A stretch of 64,000 bases of DNA from Robiginitalea sp. SC105 (GTDB lineage: Bacteria > Bacteroidota > Bacteroidia > Flavobacteriales > Flavobacteriaceae). The stretch is from the NCBI RefSeq assembly GCF_014243345.1, contig NZ_JACLZF010000002.1, positions 1 through 64,000 on the forward strand, read 5' to 3'. How positions within the stretch are numbered: position 1 is the first letter of the stretch; every line of letters starts with the position of its first letter. The notes under the pieces are model-generated. The model made no database searches. It was given only the letters and a program-made list of their open reading frames with translations, and was not told the DNA's origin. This document shows positions 18,047-26,184 of this stretch, piece by piece. The position numbers and the translations under genes are program-made.

Positions 18047-19606
18047 ATGCGCCCACCTGCCTTACTGAGATACCCCCTGATACTGCTGCTTTTTTGCCTT
18101 TTTGCCGCCTGCAAAGGAGAAAGGGAAGATGCCGTACCCGATGTGTCCGGGGTTGCCGGCAGGCCCAACATCCTGATCATCTATGCCGATGACCTGGGTT
18201 ACGGGGATACCGGGGCGTACGGGGCAACGCAAATCCAAACTCCCAACATCGATGCCCTGGCGGCGGGCGGGCTGAGGTTCACCCGTGCCTATGCCAGCTC
18301 GGCCACCTGTACCCCCAGCCGGTATGCGTTGCTGACGGGCCGCTATCCCTGGCGCAAGGAGCAGGCGCGGATCCTGCCGGGGAATGCCCCCCTGCTGATC
18401 GACACGGCCCGGTTGACGCTCCCGGGTATGCTGAGGCGACAGGGCTACCGGACCGGGATCGTGGGCAAGTGGCACCTGGGCCTGGGTTCCGGTGCCATCG
18501 ACTGGAACCGGAACATCCGGCCGGGCCCCAATGACGTTGGCTTTGACGAGAGCTATATCCTGGCAGCCACCCAGGACCGGGTCCCGACGGTCTATATCCG
18601 GAACGGGGAGGTGGTGGGCCTGGACCCCGATGACCCCATCGAGGTGAGCTATGAGGAGAATTTCCCCGGGGAACCCACTGCCCTGGACCACCCGGAAATG
18701 CTCCGGATGGATTGGGACCACGGACACAATAACAGCATCGTCAACGGGATCCCGCGCATCGGCTTTATGAAGGGCGGGGAAGCTGCCCGCTGGGTAGACG
18801 AGGACATGGCCGACACCTTCCTGGAGGAAGCGCGGCTGTTTATAGGGAACCGGAATCCGGACCAGCCCTTTTTCCTGTATTATGCGCTCCAGCAACCCCA
18901 TGTACCCAGGACTCCCCATCCGCGTTTTGTCGGGGCCACCGGCCTGGGCCCCAGGGGAGATGCCATTTTTGAGGCCGACTGGTGCGTGGGGCAAATCATG
19001 AAGGCCCTGGAGGAGGAAGGCCTGTCAAAGCATACGCTCGTCATCTTTTCCAGTGATAACGGCCCGGTACTGAATGACGGCTACAGGGACCAGGCCGTTG
19101 AATTAAACGGGGATCATTCGCCCTGGGGCCCGTTCAGGGGCGGCAAGTACAGCCTGTTCGAAGCCGGTACCCGGGTCCCCTTCATCGTCTCCTGGCCCGG
19201 CACCATTGAGCCGGGGGTCAGCGATGCGCTGGTCAGCCAGATGGACCTGATGGCTTCCCTGGCCCACCTGGTCGGTGCCCCCGACCCGGCAACGGACAGC
19301 CGGAACCTGTGGGCTGCCCTGAGCGGCCAGTCCGAGGCGGGCAGGGAATCCCTGGTGCTCGAAGCCCTTGGCCGGACGGCGTTCCGCAGGGGAGCCTGGG
19401 CCCTGATCCCGCCCTATGACGGGTCCTCCGTTTTCACCACCGTGAATATCGAATCTGGCAATGCTCCGGAAACCCGGCTCTACCACCTGGATTCCGACCC
19501 GGGCCAGACCCGGAACCTGGCCGGGGATTTCCCGGAAATCCGCGATTCCCTGATGGTGGAATACAGGCGTATCAGATCGGATACCACGGCCTTTGAAACC
19601 CCCTGA
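18047..19606 (+). CDS. Type I sulfatase, lipoprotein
   Basis: A 519-residue arylsulfatase-like enzyme. I start it at 18047 (MRPPALLRYP), which puts the signal peptide at the N terminus with lipid-anchor Cys22 in LFAAC; the frame is open 13 codons further upstream. NILIIYADDLGYGD provides the Ca2+-binding Asp pair (48-49). Cys88 in TCTPSRYALLTG is the formylglycine precursor. GKWHLGL and FSSDNGP complete the active site. Together with the sulfatases at 8906 and 38708 it suggests degradation of sulfated polysaccharide. It stands alone; a tRNA gene follows. Substrate unknown. Confidence 0.93.
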   Translation: MRPPALLRYPLILLLFCLFAACKGEREDAVPDVSGVAGRPNILIIYADDLGYGDTGAYGATQIQTPNIDALAAGGLRFTRAYASSATCTPSRYALLTGRYPWRKEQARILPGNAPLLIDTARLTLPGMLRRQGYRTGIVGKWHLGLGSGAIDWNRNIRPGPNDVGFDESYILAATQDRVPTVYIRNGEVVGLDPDDPIEVSYEENFPGEPTALDHPEMLRMDWDHGHNNSIVNGIPRIGFMKGGEAARWVDEDMADTFLEEARLFIGNRNPDQPFFLYYALQQPHVPRTPHPRFVGATGLGPRGDAIFEADWCVGQIMKALEEEGLSKHTLVIFSSDNGPVLNDGYRDQAVELNGDHSPWGPFRGGKYSLFEAGTRVPFIVSWPGTIEPGVSDALVSQMDLMASLAHLVGAPDPATDSRNLWAALSGQSEAGRESLVLEALGRTAFRRGAWALIPPYDGSSVFTTVNIESGNAPETRLYHLDSDPGQTRNLAGDFPEIRDSLMVEYRRIRSDTTAFETP

Positions 19607-19620
19607 TCTTCTGGGCCCAA

Positions 19621-19660
19621 CCTGCCAAAAGCAGGCAATCATTTTTTTGTTTTTTTTCTT
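19621..19660 (+). terminator. Possible weak terminator after the sulfatase
   Basis: Five-base stem CCTGC/GCAGG (19621-19635) with a CAAAA loop, followed six bases later by a long T-rich run to about 19660. The stem is short. Confidence 0.4.
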
Positions 19661-19689
19661 TTGGGGAGGAAAAAACTATTCTATATTTG
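19660..19689 (+). promoter_or_regulatory. Promoter of tRNA-Val
   Basis: TTTG (19660-19663), 18-base spacer, TATATTTG (19682-19689). This matches the Bacteroidetes consensus closely and sits 11 bases before the tRNA. Confidence 0.8.
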
Positions 19690-19700
19690 CACTCCCTTTC

Positions 19701-19775
19701 GGGCTCTTAGCTCAGTTGGTTCAGAGCACCTGCCTTACAAGCAGGGGGTCGTTGGTTCGAATCCAACAGGGCCCA
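19701..19775 (+). tRNA. tRNA-Val (anticodon UAC)
   Basis: Folds as a full cloverleaf: acceptor GGGCTCT with AGGGCCC (one G-U), D stem GCTC/GAGC, anticodon stem CCTGC/GCAGG with loop CTTACAA giving anticodon TAC, and T stem GTTGG/CCAAC with TTCGAAT loop. The discriminator base is A; CCA is not encoded. Reads GUA and probably other valine codons. Confidence 0.97.
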
Positions 19776-19780
19776 CATCA
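19760..19780 (+). repeat. tRNA-Val 3' end, att-like copy 1
   Basis: The last 16 bases of the tRNA and five bases after it recur at 20973-20993 with one mismatch (A to G at 19766). See the second copy. Confidence 0.6.
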
Positions 19781-20126
19781 AGCAGAAAACCCCGCAACGC
19801 AAGTTGCGGGGTTTTTTTTGGACTTGCCGTCAAAAGCTTGCTTTTGTAAGGCAGGGACGAAAAAAATGCCTCGATTCGCGTCAGCGAAGCGTAGGTTTTC
19901 TATTTGCAGTCGCGGTTTCCCATTTTGGATCACGAGCTTGCCTGCTGGCAGGCAGGCGAAGCGAGTACTCCAACCTTCCCTTCCCTGCGTATTATCTATC
20001 TTCCGGATTCATGGAATTTTTCTTTTTCCTAATTTGCATCCACGTATAACCCAGGGGCCAGTCCGGGGGCGGGGTTTTTGCCATCTGCCTGCACAGCCAA
20101 ATCATAACGCAACAAAAGGGAGTGTA
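19776..20126. other. Non-coding region after tRNA-Val with stacked hairpins
   Basis: 351 bases without a gene. After the tRNA terminator there are three further hairpins: CAAAAGC/GCTTTTG (19831-19846) inside a longer TGCC/GGCA stem, TTCGC/GCGAA near 19876-19889, and a GC-rich one built on GCCTGC/GCAGGC (19935-19962). The stems share GCTT/GAAGC ends. This looks like a dispersed palindromic repeat block rather than a gene. Confidence 0.5.
19790..19819 (+). terminator. Terminator of tRNA-Val
   Basis: Perfect 9-bp stem CCCCGCAAC/GTTGCGGGG around a GCAA tetraloop, followed by eight T. It lies 15 bases past the tRNA. Confidence 0.95.
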
Positions 20127-20906
20127 ATGAGCGATATTATTCTACAGGGCATCCTTTACGATGAAAAATCCTCCTACCAAAAGGGGCCTGCCCTGGCGCC
20201 CCCGCTCATCCGTGAAGCCTTGCAAAGCGGGTCTTCCAATCGATTTTCCGAGGACCAGACCGACACAGGCAGCGACCGGGTTACCGACCGGGGGGATTTC
20301 GAGGTTGCCGAATATTTCGACATTGAAACCATTACGAAAAAGCACCTCGAGCAGGGAGCCCGGGTATTGACCCTTGGCGGTGACCATTCCATTACCTATC
20401 CGATCCTGAGAGCCTTCCATGAAAAGTTCCCGAAACTGGACATCCTGCATATCGATGCCCATGCGGATTTATATGACCAGTACGAAGGGGATCCCCATTC
20501 CCATGCGTGCCCTTTTGCACGTATCATGGAGAACGGACTGGCCGAGCGCCTGGTCCAGGTAGGTATCCGGACACTCAACCCGCACCAGGCGGAACAGGCA
20601 CAGAAATTTGGGGTAGAAATGCACCCCATGTCGAAATTGAATCTCGATAAAATCCCAAAATTCAGCAATCCCCTATACATATCCCTGGACCTTGATGGAC
20701 TGGACCCGGCCTACGCGCCCGGGGTTTCCCACCATGAACCCGGGGGGCTGACCTCCCGACAGGTAATCGACCTGATCCGGGGTCTCGATGCCCGGGTAGT
20801 GGGGGCAGATATCGTCGAGTACAACCCCAACCGCGACTTCCAGCAGATGACGGCCTACCTCGCTGCCAAGCTGGCCAAGGAACTCCTGGCCCGCATGCTG
20901 CAGTGA
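20127..20906 (+). CDS. Agmatinase/arginase family ureohydrolase
   Basis: A 259-residue binuclear manganese hydrolase. The start at 20127 (MSDIILQGIL) is chosen because the reading frame further upstream crosses the tRNA. Metal ligands are in LGGDHSIT (His87), IDAHADLYD (Asp110, His112, Asp114) and SLDLDGLDP (Asp188, Asp190). The length and the GGLTSRQV and EYNP motifs fit agmatinases (agmatine to putrescine and urea) more than arginases, but guanidinobutyrase or another guanidine substrate is possible. No arginine decarboxylase gene is next to it. It lies between two copies of the tRNA-Val 3' end. Confidence 0.88.
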   Translation: MSDIILQGILYDEKSSYQKGPALAPPLIREALQSGSSNRFSEDQTDTGSDRVTDRGDFEVAEYFDIETITKKHLEQGARVLTLGGDHSITYPILRAFHEKFPKLDILHIDAHADLYDQYEGDPHSHACPFARIMENGLAERLVQVGIRTLNPHQAEQAQKFGVEMHPMSKLNLDKIPKFSNPLYISLDLDGLDPAYAPGVSHHEPGGLTSRQVIDLIRGLDARVVGADIVEYNPNRDFQQMTAYLAAKLAKELLARMLQ

Positions 20907-20972
20907 ACCGGTGCCGACAGGCCCGGACTACCGGTTTGCCCTGTTGCGGTTCGGAACCCCCGGGCAGAACGT

Positions 20973-20993
20973 AATCCAGCAGGGCCCACATCA
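20973..20993 (+). repeat. tRNA-Val 3' end, att-like copy 2
   Basis: Matches 19760-19780 at 20 of 21 bases, covering the 3' T arm and acceptor strand of tRNA-Val plus five bases beyond the gene. The repeats are 1,213 bases apart and in direct orientation. This is what integration at a tRNA 3' end leaves, but no integrase gene is present. Confidence 0.6.
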
Positions 20994-21192
20994 CGAAACC
21001 CTCAGTAAACACTAGGGATTTCATCGTTTGTATGTCTTCCTGATCTTCACAAATAATAATGAATGGCACTACGGATGTCACTATTCTATTCAATAGAAAA
21101 AAGAAAAAGAAGGAAAGGGAACCATAGGATTATATGCTGTAGTTAATCAGTGATACAACCCGGGTTTGCGTGTAAAAATGACTGTCGACCAT

Positions 21193-22143
21193 TCAATCAT
21201 GGACGGATGTTACTTGGGAGGCTGATTCCCCGTCAATACCCAGAAAACGCACGGCATTGTTGTAAAAAATATCCCGTTTTTGCGCCTCGGTCAAGAAGGG
21301 CGCCTGTTGAATTGCCTCAACCGCCTCGCTGATTTTTTCCGGCCAAACCATTTGGTCGGATCCAAACATGATGCGTTTACCGAGTCCGGCGCGTATCAGG
21401 GCTTCGAGATAGTCATAGAATGCAGTTCTTGGGATTACCCAGGTAATGGTTGATACATCGACATAGAGTTGTGGATACTGGTACATCACAGCAATCATTT
21501 CATCCCGGAAAGGGAATCCGGCATTCTCCACATAAAGCCTGAGCTTCGGGTGGCGCGCCAGGATATTTTCCAGCAAGAGCGGACTTCCTGATGCAGACCG
21601 GAAATGTGGCATGTACGGCCCTATGCCCAGGGTATGGATCAAAACCGGCACATTCAATTCCTCGGCCAGCGCAAAATAAGGCTCGAGTGCGGGATCGGTG
21701 GGGGACAACCCCATGAGTTGGGTTCCGATTTCACCCATGCCCTGGAGCTCGCCGGTTCGGTATGCTTCACGGAGTCGACCGGGAGTTGTGCTATTGGGGT
21801 CAAGGATGAAAGGCGATGCGATAAAGCGTCCCGGGGCCGCTTCGGACCATGCCTGGACGGTCGATATATCGATCCCGCTCAGAAACCCTTTTTTTATATT
21901 GTATCGATCCATGGCCTCCAGGGTTTTTTCCATCAACCGGGTGTCATCCACGGTTGCACCTCCGTCGCCTTCACAGGGATCGGGCCTGCAAAGCGCCGGG
22001 GTCCCGGCGGGGATTTCATCGGGAAGGCCCGTATGCATATGCATATCGATTATGGGTTGCAGCCCCCTCTGACCAGGCTTATCCTGGGGAAAAGCCAGCA
22101 GGCCTAACCAAAACAGGGCGAGAACTAGACTATACTTTTTCAT
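21193..22143 (-). CDS. Secreted amidohydrolase (amidohydrolase-2 family)
   Basis: A 316-residue metal-dependent TIM-barrel hydrolase with a signal peptide of about 18 residues (ends LLAFPQ), so periplasmic. IDMHMHTG near residue 33 is the first metal-binding HxH; LIHTLG and FGSDQMVWP supply the later His and catalytic Asp. The C-terminal FYNNAVRFLGI motif is typical of this family, which includes decarboxylases and lactonases. A paralogue lies at 62692-63654. It is downstream of the large LuxR-type regulator on the same strand. Base composition looks more AT-rich than the core genes nearby. Substrate unknown. Confidence 0.87.
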   Translation of the reverse strand: MKKYSLVLALFWLGLLAFPQDKPGQRGLQPIIDMHMHTGLPDEIPAGTPALCRPDPCEGDGGATVDDTRLMEKTLEAMDRYNIKKGFLSGIDISTVQAWSEAAPGRFIASPFILDPNSTTPGRLREAYRTGELQGMGEIGTQLMGLSPTDPALEPYFALAEELNVPVLIHTLGIGPYMPHFRSASGSPLLLENILARHPKLRLYVENAGFPFRDEMIAVMYQYPQLYVDVSTITWVIPRTAFYDYLEALIRAGLGKRIMFGSDQMVWPEKISEAVEAIQQAPFLTEAQKRDIFYNNAVRFLGIDGESASQVTSVHD

Positions 22144-22208
22144 GGTTTAAAGACTTTGCAGGTACAGGTGCAAAATACCTTGGAAAGCGCTTTGGTCGCA
22201 TCGGCAGT

Positions 22209-22241
22209 ATTACCCAAAAAATTTTAAGTGATATGGGTAAT
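22209..22241. promoter_or_regulatory. Inverted repeat between regulator and amidohydrolase genes
   Basis: ATTACCC (22209-22215) and GGGTAAT (22235-22241) are perfect 7-bp arms 19 bases apart, 66-98 bases upstream of the amidohydrolase ATG. The right arm runs into a second small palindrome GGTA-ATTC-TACC. Possible operator for the adjacent LuxR-type regulator; this is inference. Confidence 0.4.
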
Positions 22242-22321
22242 TCTACCTATTAATAGCTTAAAGAGGCAGGACCTGGCAGCAGGGTTCGAAGGCAATGGTC
22301 AGTAGCGCGATGGAAAAACAG

Positions 22322-23932
22322 TTAAACCGGCGCATCTATCAATTTATTCTTAATTGCCAGGACCGTGGCGGAAACGCGCGAGGACACCCCCAGTTTATCA
22401 AAAATATTACTGACATGGCGGTCTACCGTCCGTTCGCTTATGAACAACTCGCGGGCAACCGATTTATTGGTTTTACCGGAAGCAACAAGGCGCAGGACCT
22501 GCAGTTCGCGAAGTGTAAGGCCCTGGGTATGGTGAACGCGGGCTGAGCGTAACATAGGCGCTATTCGTTCGAGATCGGGTTTGGCTTTGAGTTGCTCAAA
22601 AAGCCATTTGGCAGCCGATAATTCCAGGGCGGCATTTTCACCATCGTCCAGTTCCCGGTAAGCCTGTCCTTTCAATTCCCTGATGCGGGCGTAATGGTAG
22701 GGTATGTACAACCTGTTCAAATGTTTCATCGCTTCCCGGGAATGTTCGATGGACCGGGTATAATTTTTTTCCGCATATCGGACCAAGCCGCTGGAATAAG
22801 CTGCTTTTGCCTGGAGGAAAGGTACGTTTGTCCTGTTGGCGATCTCACATAGCTCCTCAAGTACCCCGAAGGCTTCTTCAAGGGCGCCGCCGGCCACCAT
22901 AATCTGTATCACAGCTGGTAATAATTGCATGCGCTGGACAGGATCTCCGCTCTCTTTTAAGGCGGTCCGTACAGCTCTTATGGCACCTTGCTCATCGCCC
23001 TGGGCGAGCCGTAGCAGAGCCAGGCCCGGTTGGGGTTTCCTGCCCCAGTTTGCGGATTCGTTATAACAAGCCTCAGCATCCTTATAAGCGCCCAGCAGCC
23101 GGTGCAGTTCGGCTTTGCGATAAAAGGCCTCGCCCGCCGCCGCGCTCCGATACCTGGACAGCAACTTACAGGCATCGCCGATTTCACGCAAAGCCCTGTG
23201 CCAATCGCCCTGAAACTGCATGATCTCACCCCGACGCGCCAGGCACTGGCCCTTGAATGGGACCAGGTCCGGTTGCGAATTACACCATTTGGTAAGCGCA
23301 GCCGTCCACTCCTGGGCCCGGCTGATATCCCAGACCTTGCTACACGTTTCTATAACGGCACAATAAACGATCCCTTTGACCACGGGAAAAATTTCATCCG
23401 TATTTATGGCAACCATCGATTCGTCCAGCAATTCAATACCCGATTGCACTTCTCCTACCTGGATGAGTGCCTGACCCTGTCCGAGGTGGCTGAGCACGAG
23501 CAGATCCGGATCGCAGAAATTTTCGCCGATTACGGCGGCCTGTTCAAAAAGTTTCCTTGCCTCTTCCGAATGTCCGTTGGCCAGACTTCCAAGGGCCTTT
23601 GGAATAATGAACAATCCTCGTTCGGGTTGATCCTGTTCCGCCCCCGTGTCCATGAGTCGTTGTCCCCGGGTCATCCACCCGTTGCTCCTGGCCATTTCTC
23701 CATTATTCATCAACATGAGGCCCAGCCAGAAGCAACAGCGCACGGCGTATTTGCTCTGGCCTGATTCCAGATAACACCGATGTGCGCGTTCCATAAAGCC
23801 AAAACTCTCATCATCCCTGCCAGTCAGGTAAGCTGCCAGGGCCAGGTCTACATGGGATTCAGGACCCAACGAGGCGGGTTCGGCTTTCGAAAGCCGCGTA
23901 TAAATGTCCGTCCAGGTTTCGTTTTTCTGCAT
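22322..23932 (-). CDS. Large LuxR-family transcriptional regulator with TPR-like domain
   Basis: A 536-residue protein. The C terminus (about 472-530) is a LuxR/GerE helix-turn-helix: LTLRELQVLRLVASGKTNKS followed by ELFISERTVDRHVSNIFDKL. The preceding 460 residues are alpha-helical with repeated Ala/Leu/Tyr patterns like tetratricopeptide repeats (for example AYKDAEACYNESANWG). No P-loop ATPase motif of MalT/LAL regulators was seen, so it resembles a LAL regulator without its ATPase part. It could sense a partner protein or ligand through the TPR array. It is the only regulator in the AT-richer patch and may control the amidohydrolase downstream. Confidence 0.88.
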   Translation of the reverse strand: MQKNETWTDIYTRLSKAEPASLGPESHVDLALAAYLTGRDDESFGFMERAHRCYLESGQSKYAVRCCFWLGLMLMNNGEMARSNGWMTRGQRLMDTGAEQDQPERGLFIIPKALGSLANGHSEEARKLFEQAAVIGENFCDPDLLVLSHLGQGQALIQVGEVQSGIELLDESMVAINTDEIFPVVKGIVYCAVIETCSKVWDISRAQEWTAALTKWCNSQPDLVPFKGQCLARRGEIMQFQGDWHRALREIGDACKLLSRYRSAAAGEAFYRKAELHRLLGAYKDAEACYNESANWGRKPQPGLALLRLAQGDEQGAIRAVRTALKESGDPVQRMQLLPAVIQIMVAGGALEEAFGVLEELCEIANRTNVPFLQAKAAYSSGLVRYAEKNYTRSIEHSREAMKHLNRLYIPYHYARIRELKGQAYRELDDGENAALELSAAKWLFEQLKAKPDLERIAPMLRSARVHHTQGLTLRELQVLRLVASGKTNKSVARELFISERTVDRHVSNIFDKLGVSSRVSATVLAIKNKLIDAPV

Positions 23933-24037
23933 TCCTTGGCCTTAAAATCGGGATAGGGTCGTCCGGCCCGGGTTGGTGGGTTCAACTTCCTGTATAATGT
24001 AAGAAATTTCAGGAAGATGATTTATTGCTGTGCGAGC

Positions 24038-24238
24038 TTACTCCTTACAAGTCCGGATGCCAAAAGGCGCATACAGCGGGCAGAAGCTGATAAAACTGGT
24101 AAGCACGAATACGGCTGCCAGTACCAGCAGCACGATACCCCAGGTACCGCTGATGATCCCTGTGTAATACAGCACGCCGATCAGGGCGGCGATGATAAAT
24201 CGGATGATTCGGTCCGCAGACCCCATGTTTTTCTTCAT
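24038..24238 (-). CDS. DUF2892 (YgaP-like) small membrane protein
   Basis: A 66-residue inner-membrane protein with two helices. The pattern MGSADRIIRFIIAALIGVLY, then GIVLLVLAAVFVLTSFISFC with PLYAPFGIRTC at the end, is that of the DUF2892 family, also found as the membrane part of YgaP sulfurtransferases. The conserved CPLY and C-terminal Cys are present. Function unknown; family members often sit near rhodanese or sulfur genes, which are absent here. A 39-residue membrane peptide gene starts just upstream. Confidence 0.85.
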   Translation of the reverse strand: MKKNMGSADRIIRFIIAALIGVLYYTGIISGTWGIVLLVLAAVFVLTSFISFCPLYAPFGIRTCKE

Positions 24239-24247
24239 GATGCAAGT

Positions 24248-24367
24248 TTATTTGGTTACAACTTCCACAAGCCAGACGACCGACGCGATAATGGCGATGC
24301 ACAGCAGGCACACCAAAAGCAGTTTGAAGGCCTTTCCGCGTCTGTCGTTTGTTCTATTCTTGCGCAT
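24248..24367 (-). CDS. 39-residue single-helix membrane peptide
   Basis: A short open frame, ATG at 24367 to TAA at 24250-24248. It begins with a basic segment (RKNRTNDRRGKAFK) followed by one hydrophobic stretch of about 20 residues (LLLVCLLCIAIIASVVWLVE) and ends EVVTK. The positive-inside charge pattern fits a small inner-membrane peptide. It lies nine bases upstream of the DUF2892 gene on the same strand, which supports it being real. No family recognised. Confidence 0.5.
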   Translation of the reverse strand: MRKNRTNDRRGKAFKLLLVCLLCIAIIASVVWLVEVVTK

Positions 24368-24507
24368 TCTTTTCGAAAGTTAACCCGGATAATCCAATGA
24401 TTTAGTGACTTATGTCATCTTCCGGGTTTAAGATATGCAGGGCCCGAACCGGACAAGAGGGATTTTCTGTTAAATTTAAATGAGGAAACCAATAATACTT
24501 TGCATAC

Positions 24508-24777
24508 ATGAAAGCCAGAAAGGAAATTTTCCTGCTCGCTGCCCTGGCGGTATCGGGCTTTCTGTTGCTGGTATACCTGAGCGGGATGCTGGGAACCCAA
24601 TGGCCCGGACTGGGGTTTTTGAGGGAACTCCTGACCCTGCCGGCACTGGGCGCCCAATTGGTCCTGCTGGTGCTGGGGATCATCCGGTACCGAAAATTCC
24701 GGGAAAGGGAAGTCCTTGCAGGTACCCTGGTGTTGCTACTGGGCAACCTGTTGTGCCTGGGGAGCTTCTTCTGGTAA
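24508..24777 (+). CDS. Small membrane protein, three helices
   Basis: An 89-residue protein made almost wholly of hydrophobic segments (about 7-28, 38-58, 68-87) with a charged loop RYRKFREREV. No family recognised. It precedes the hydrolase/phosphoribosyltransferase/esterase trio by 89 bases on the same strand and could be part of that unit. Confidence 0.65.
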   Translation: MKARKEIFLLAALAVSGFLLLVYLSGMLGTQWPGLGFLRELLTLPALGAQLVLLVLGIIRYRKFREREVLAGTLVLLLGNLLCLGSFFW

Positions 24778-24866
24778 TCCTGTTTCGATCGGGGTCTGAT
24801 CCAGATCATTTCGGGAGCTGTCGGATTGCTGTTTCTTTATGTTCCTAAGCCTGAAAACCGCGGGTC

Positions 24867-25529
24867 ATGAAAGTAAAGGAACTACACGGAAACGTTTCAA
24901 TAAGGTTGCAGGGGGCAGTTTTGAAAGGGAATCTCCATGTCCCCGACAATGCCCTGGGCCTGGTGCTTTTTTCGCACGGGAGCGGGAGCAGTCGGTTGAG
25001 CCCGAGGAACAATTACGTGGCAGGCGAACTGCAGCAGAGAAATGTGGGCACCCTTCTCTTTGACCTTTTGACCGAGCTGGAAGATGTCGAATACGATAAC
25101 CGTTTCAATATCGACCTGCTCACGCAACGGCTAATCGGGACGACAAACTGGGTTAAACAGCAGGAGCAACTCTCTTCCCTCCAGCTGGGCTATTTCGGGG
25201 CCAGCACCGGAGCAGCTTCTGCCCTTCGGGCTGCAGCCCGCTTCGGGCCGGCTGTCCGGGCGGTTGTTTCCCGGGGAGGACGGCCGGACCTGGCCATGGC
25301 CTGGCTATCCGATGTGGCATCACCCACACTGTTTCTGGTCGGTGAGATGGATCCTGCGGTACTGGAACTGAATAAAAAAGCATATGATGAACTGCATTGT
25401 ACAAAGGAACTTAAGATAGTTCCCGGGGCGTCCCACCTTTTTGAAGAACCTGGTAAACTGGAAATGGTAGCCAGGGAATCGACAGCATGGTTTGTACGGT
25501 GGTTCCAAAAAAATTTGAATCGTGTTTAG
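24867..25529 (+). CDS. Alpha/beta hydrolase, dienelactone-hydrolase-like
   Basis: A 220-residue cytoplasmic hydrolase. FSHGSGSSR forms the oxyanion turn, GYFGASTGAASAL has the nucleophile Ser in G-x-S-x-G, LVGEMDPAV gives the acid Asp and GASHLFEEPG the His. It belongs to the type commonly found next to phosphoribosyltransferases and erythromycin-esterase-like proteins, as here. Its stop overlaps the GTG start of the phosphoribosyltransferase by eight bases. Substrate unknown. Confidence 0.87.
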   Translation: MKVKELHGNVSIRLQGAVLKGNLHVPDNALGLVLFSHGSGSSRLSPRNNYVAGELQQRNVGTLLFDLLTELEDVEYDNRFNIDLLTQRLIGTTNWVKQQEQLSSLQLGYFGASTGAASALRAAARFGPAVRAVVSRGGRPDLAMAWLSDVASPTLFLVGEMDPAVLELNKKAYDELHCTKELKIVPGASHLFEEPGKLEMVARESTAWFVRWFQKNLNRV

Positions 25530-26163
25530 AGATCGCAAAGATGCCGGAAAACACCTTGCCAACCAATTGTTGCGCTACAGGGACCAGAGTGAAAACCTGG
25601 TGGTGCTGGCCATCCCAAGGGGAGGGCTTCCCATTGGGAAGATTATCGCCAGGTCTCTTGGCGCGCCCCTTGATGTGGTCCTGTCCAAAAAACTAGGGCA
25701 TCCACGGAACCGGGAATTCGCCATCGGGGCCGTGAGCCCAGAAAGCTTCATTTTAACGGATGAAGGTGCCGCCAGCCGGGAGTATATCGAGTCCGAAATA
25801 AGCCGCATCCGCAAAAAGCTGGCGGCCGATGCGATAAGGTACCGCCACGGAAGGCCGCCTGTGGATCTGACAGGGAAAATTGTCGTGATTGTCGACGATG
25901 GGATCGCGACTGGGAATACCATTCTGGCAACCGCCCGACTGGTGTATGGGCAAAATCCTTTAAAAACGGTGGTGGCCATTCCGGTAGCATCCCCAACGGC
26001 CCTTCAGAAGCTCCAAAACTCGGAATATATCGATGAAGTCGTATGTCTTTCCACCCCGCGGTATTTCCAGGCAGTGGGCCAGTTTTACGACTCCTTCGAA
26101 CAGGTGACGGACGAGGAAGCCATTGAGTTGCTCGACCGGTCAAACCAGGAGTGGACGGCCTGA
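25522..26163 (+). CDS. Phosphoribosyltransferase family protein
   Basis: A 213-residue type I phosphoribosyltransferase. The PRPP loop is VVIVDDGIATGNT (about 119-131). The N terminus (LAIPRGGLPIG, VLSKKLGHP) matches the group that travels with dienelactone-hydrolase-like and erythromycin-esterase-like genes. The likely start is GTG at 25522, inside the end of the previous gene, because the protein then begins MFRDRKDAGK, the usual start of the family. It could transfer ribose-phosphate to a base or release PRPP; the true substrate is not known. Confidence 0.88.
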   Translation: MFRDRKDAGKHLANQLLRYRDQSENLVVLAIPRGGLPIGKIIARSLGAPLDVVLSKKLGHPRNREFAIGAVSPESFILTDEGAASREYIESEISRIRKKLAADAIRYRHGRPPVDLTGKIVVIVDDGIATGNTILATARLVYGQNPLKTVVAIPVASPTALQKLQNSEYIDEVVCLSTPRYFQAVGQFYDSFEQVTDEEAIELLDRSNQEWTA

Positions 26164-26184
26164 AGGACCTTATTTTCAAAAACA

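Noticed and set aside
19593-20126. N-terminal extension of the agmatinase-family frame
   Set aside because: The extension runs through the tRNA-Val gene and its terminator, so it cannot be translated as part of the enzyme.
20662-21093. A 143-codon minus-strand frame overlapping the agmatinase end
   Set aside because: A short stretch (MWALLDYVL) looks protein-like, but most of the frame is antisense to the agmatinase gene and the protein-like part is the reverse of the tRNA repeat.
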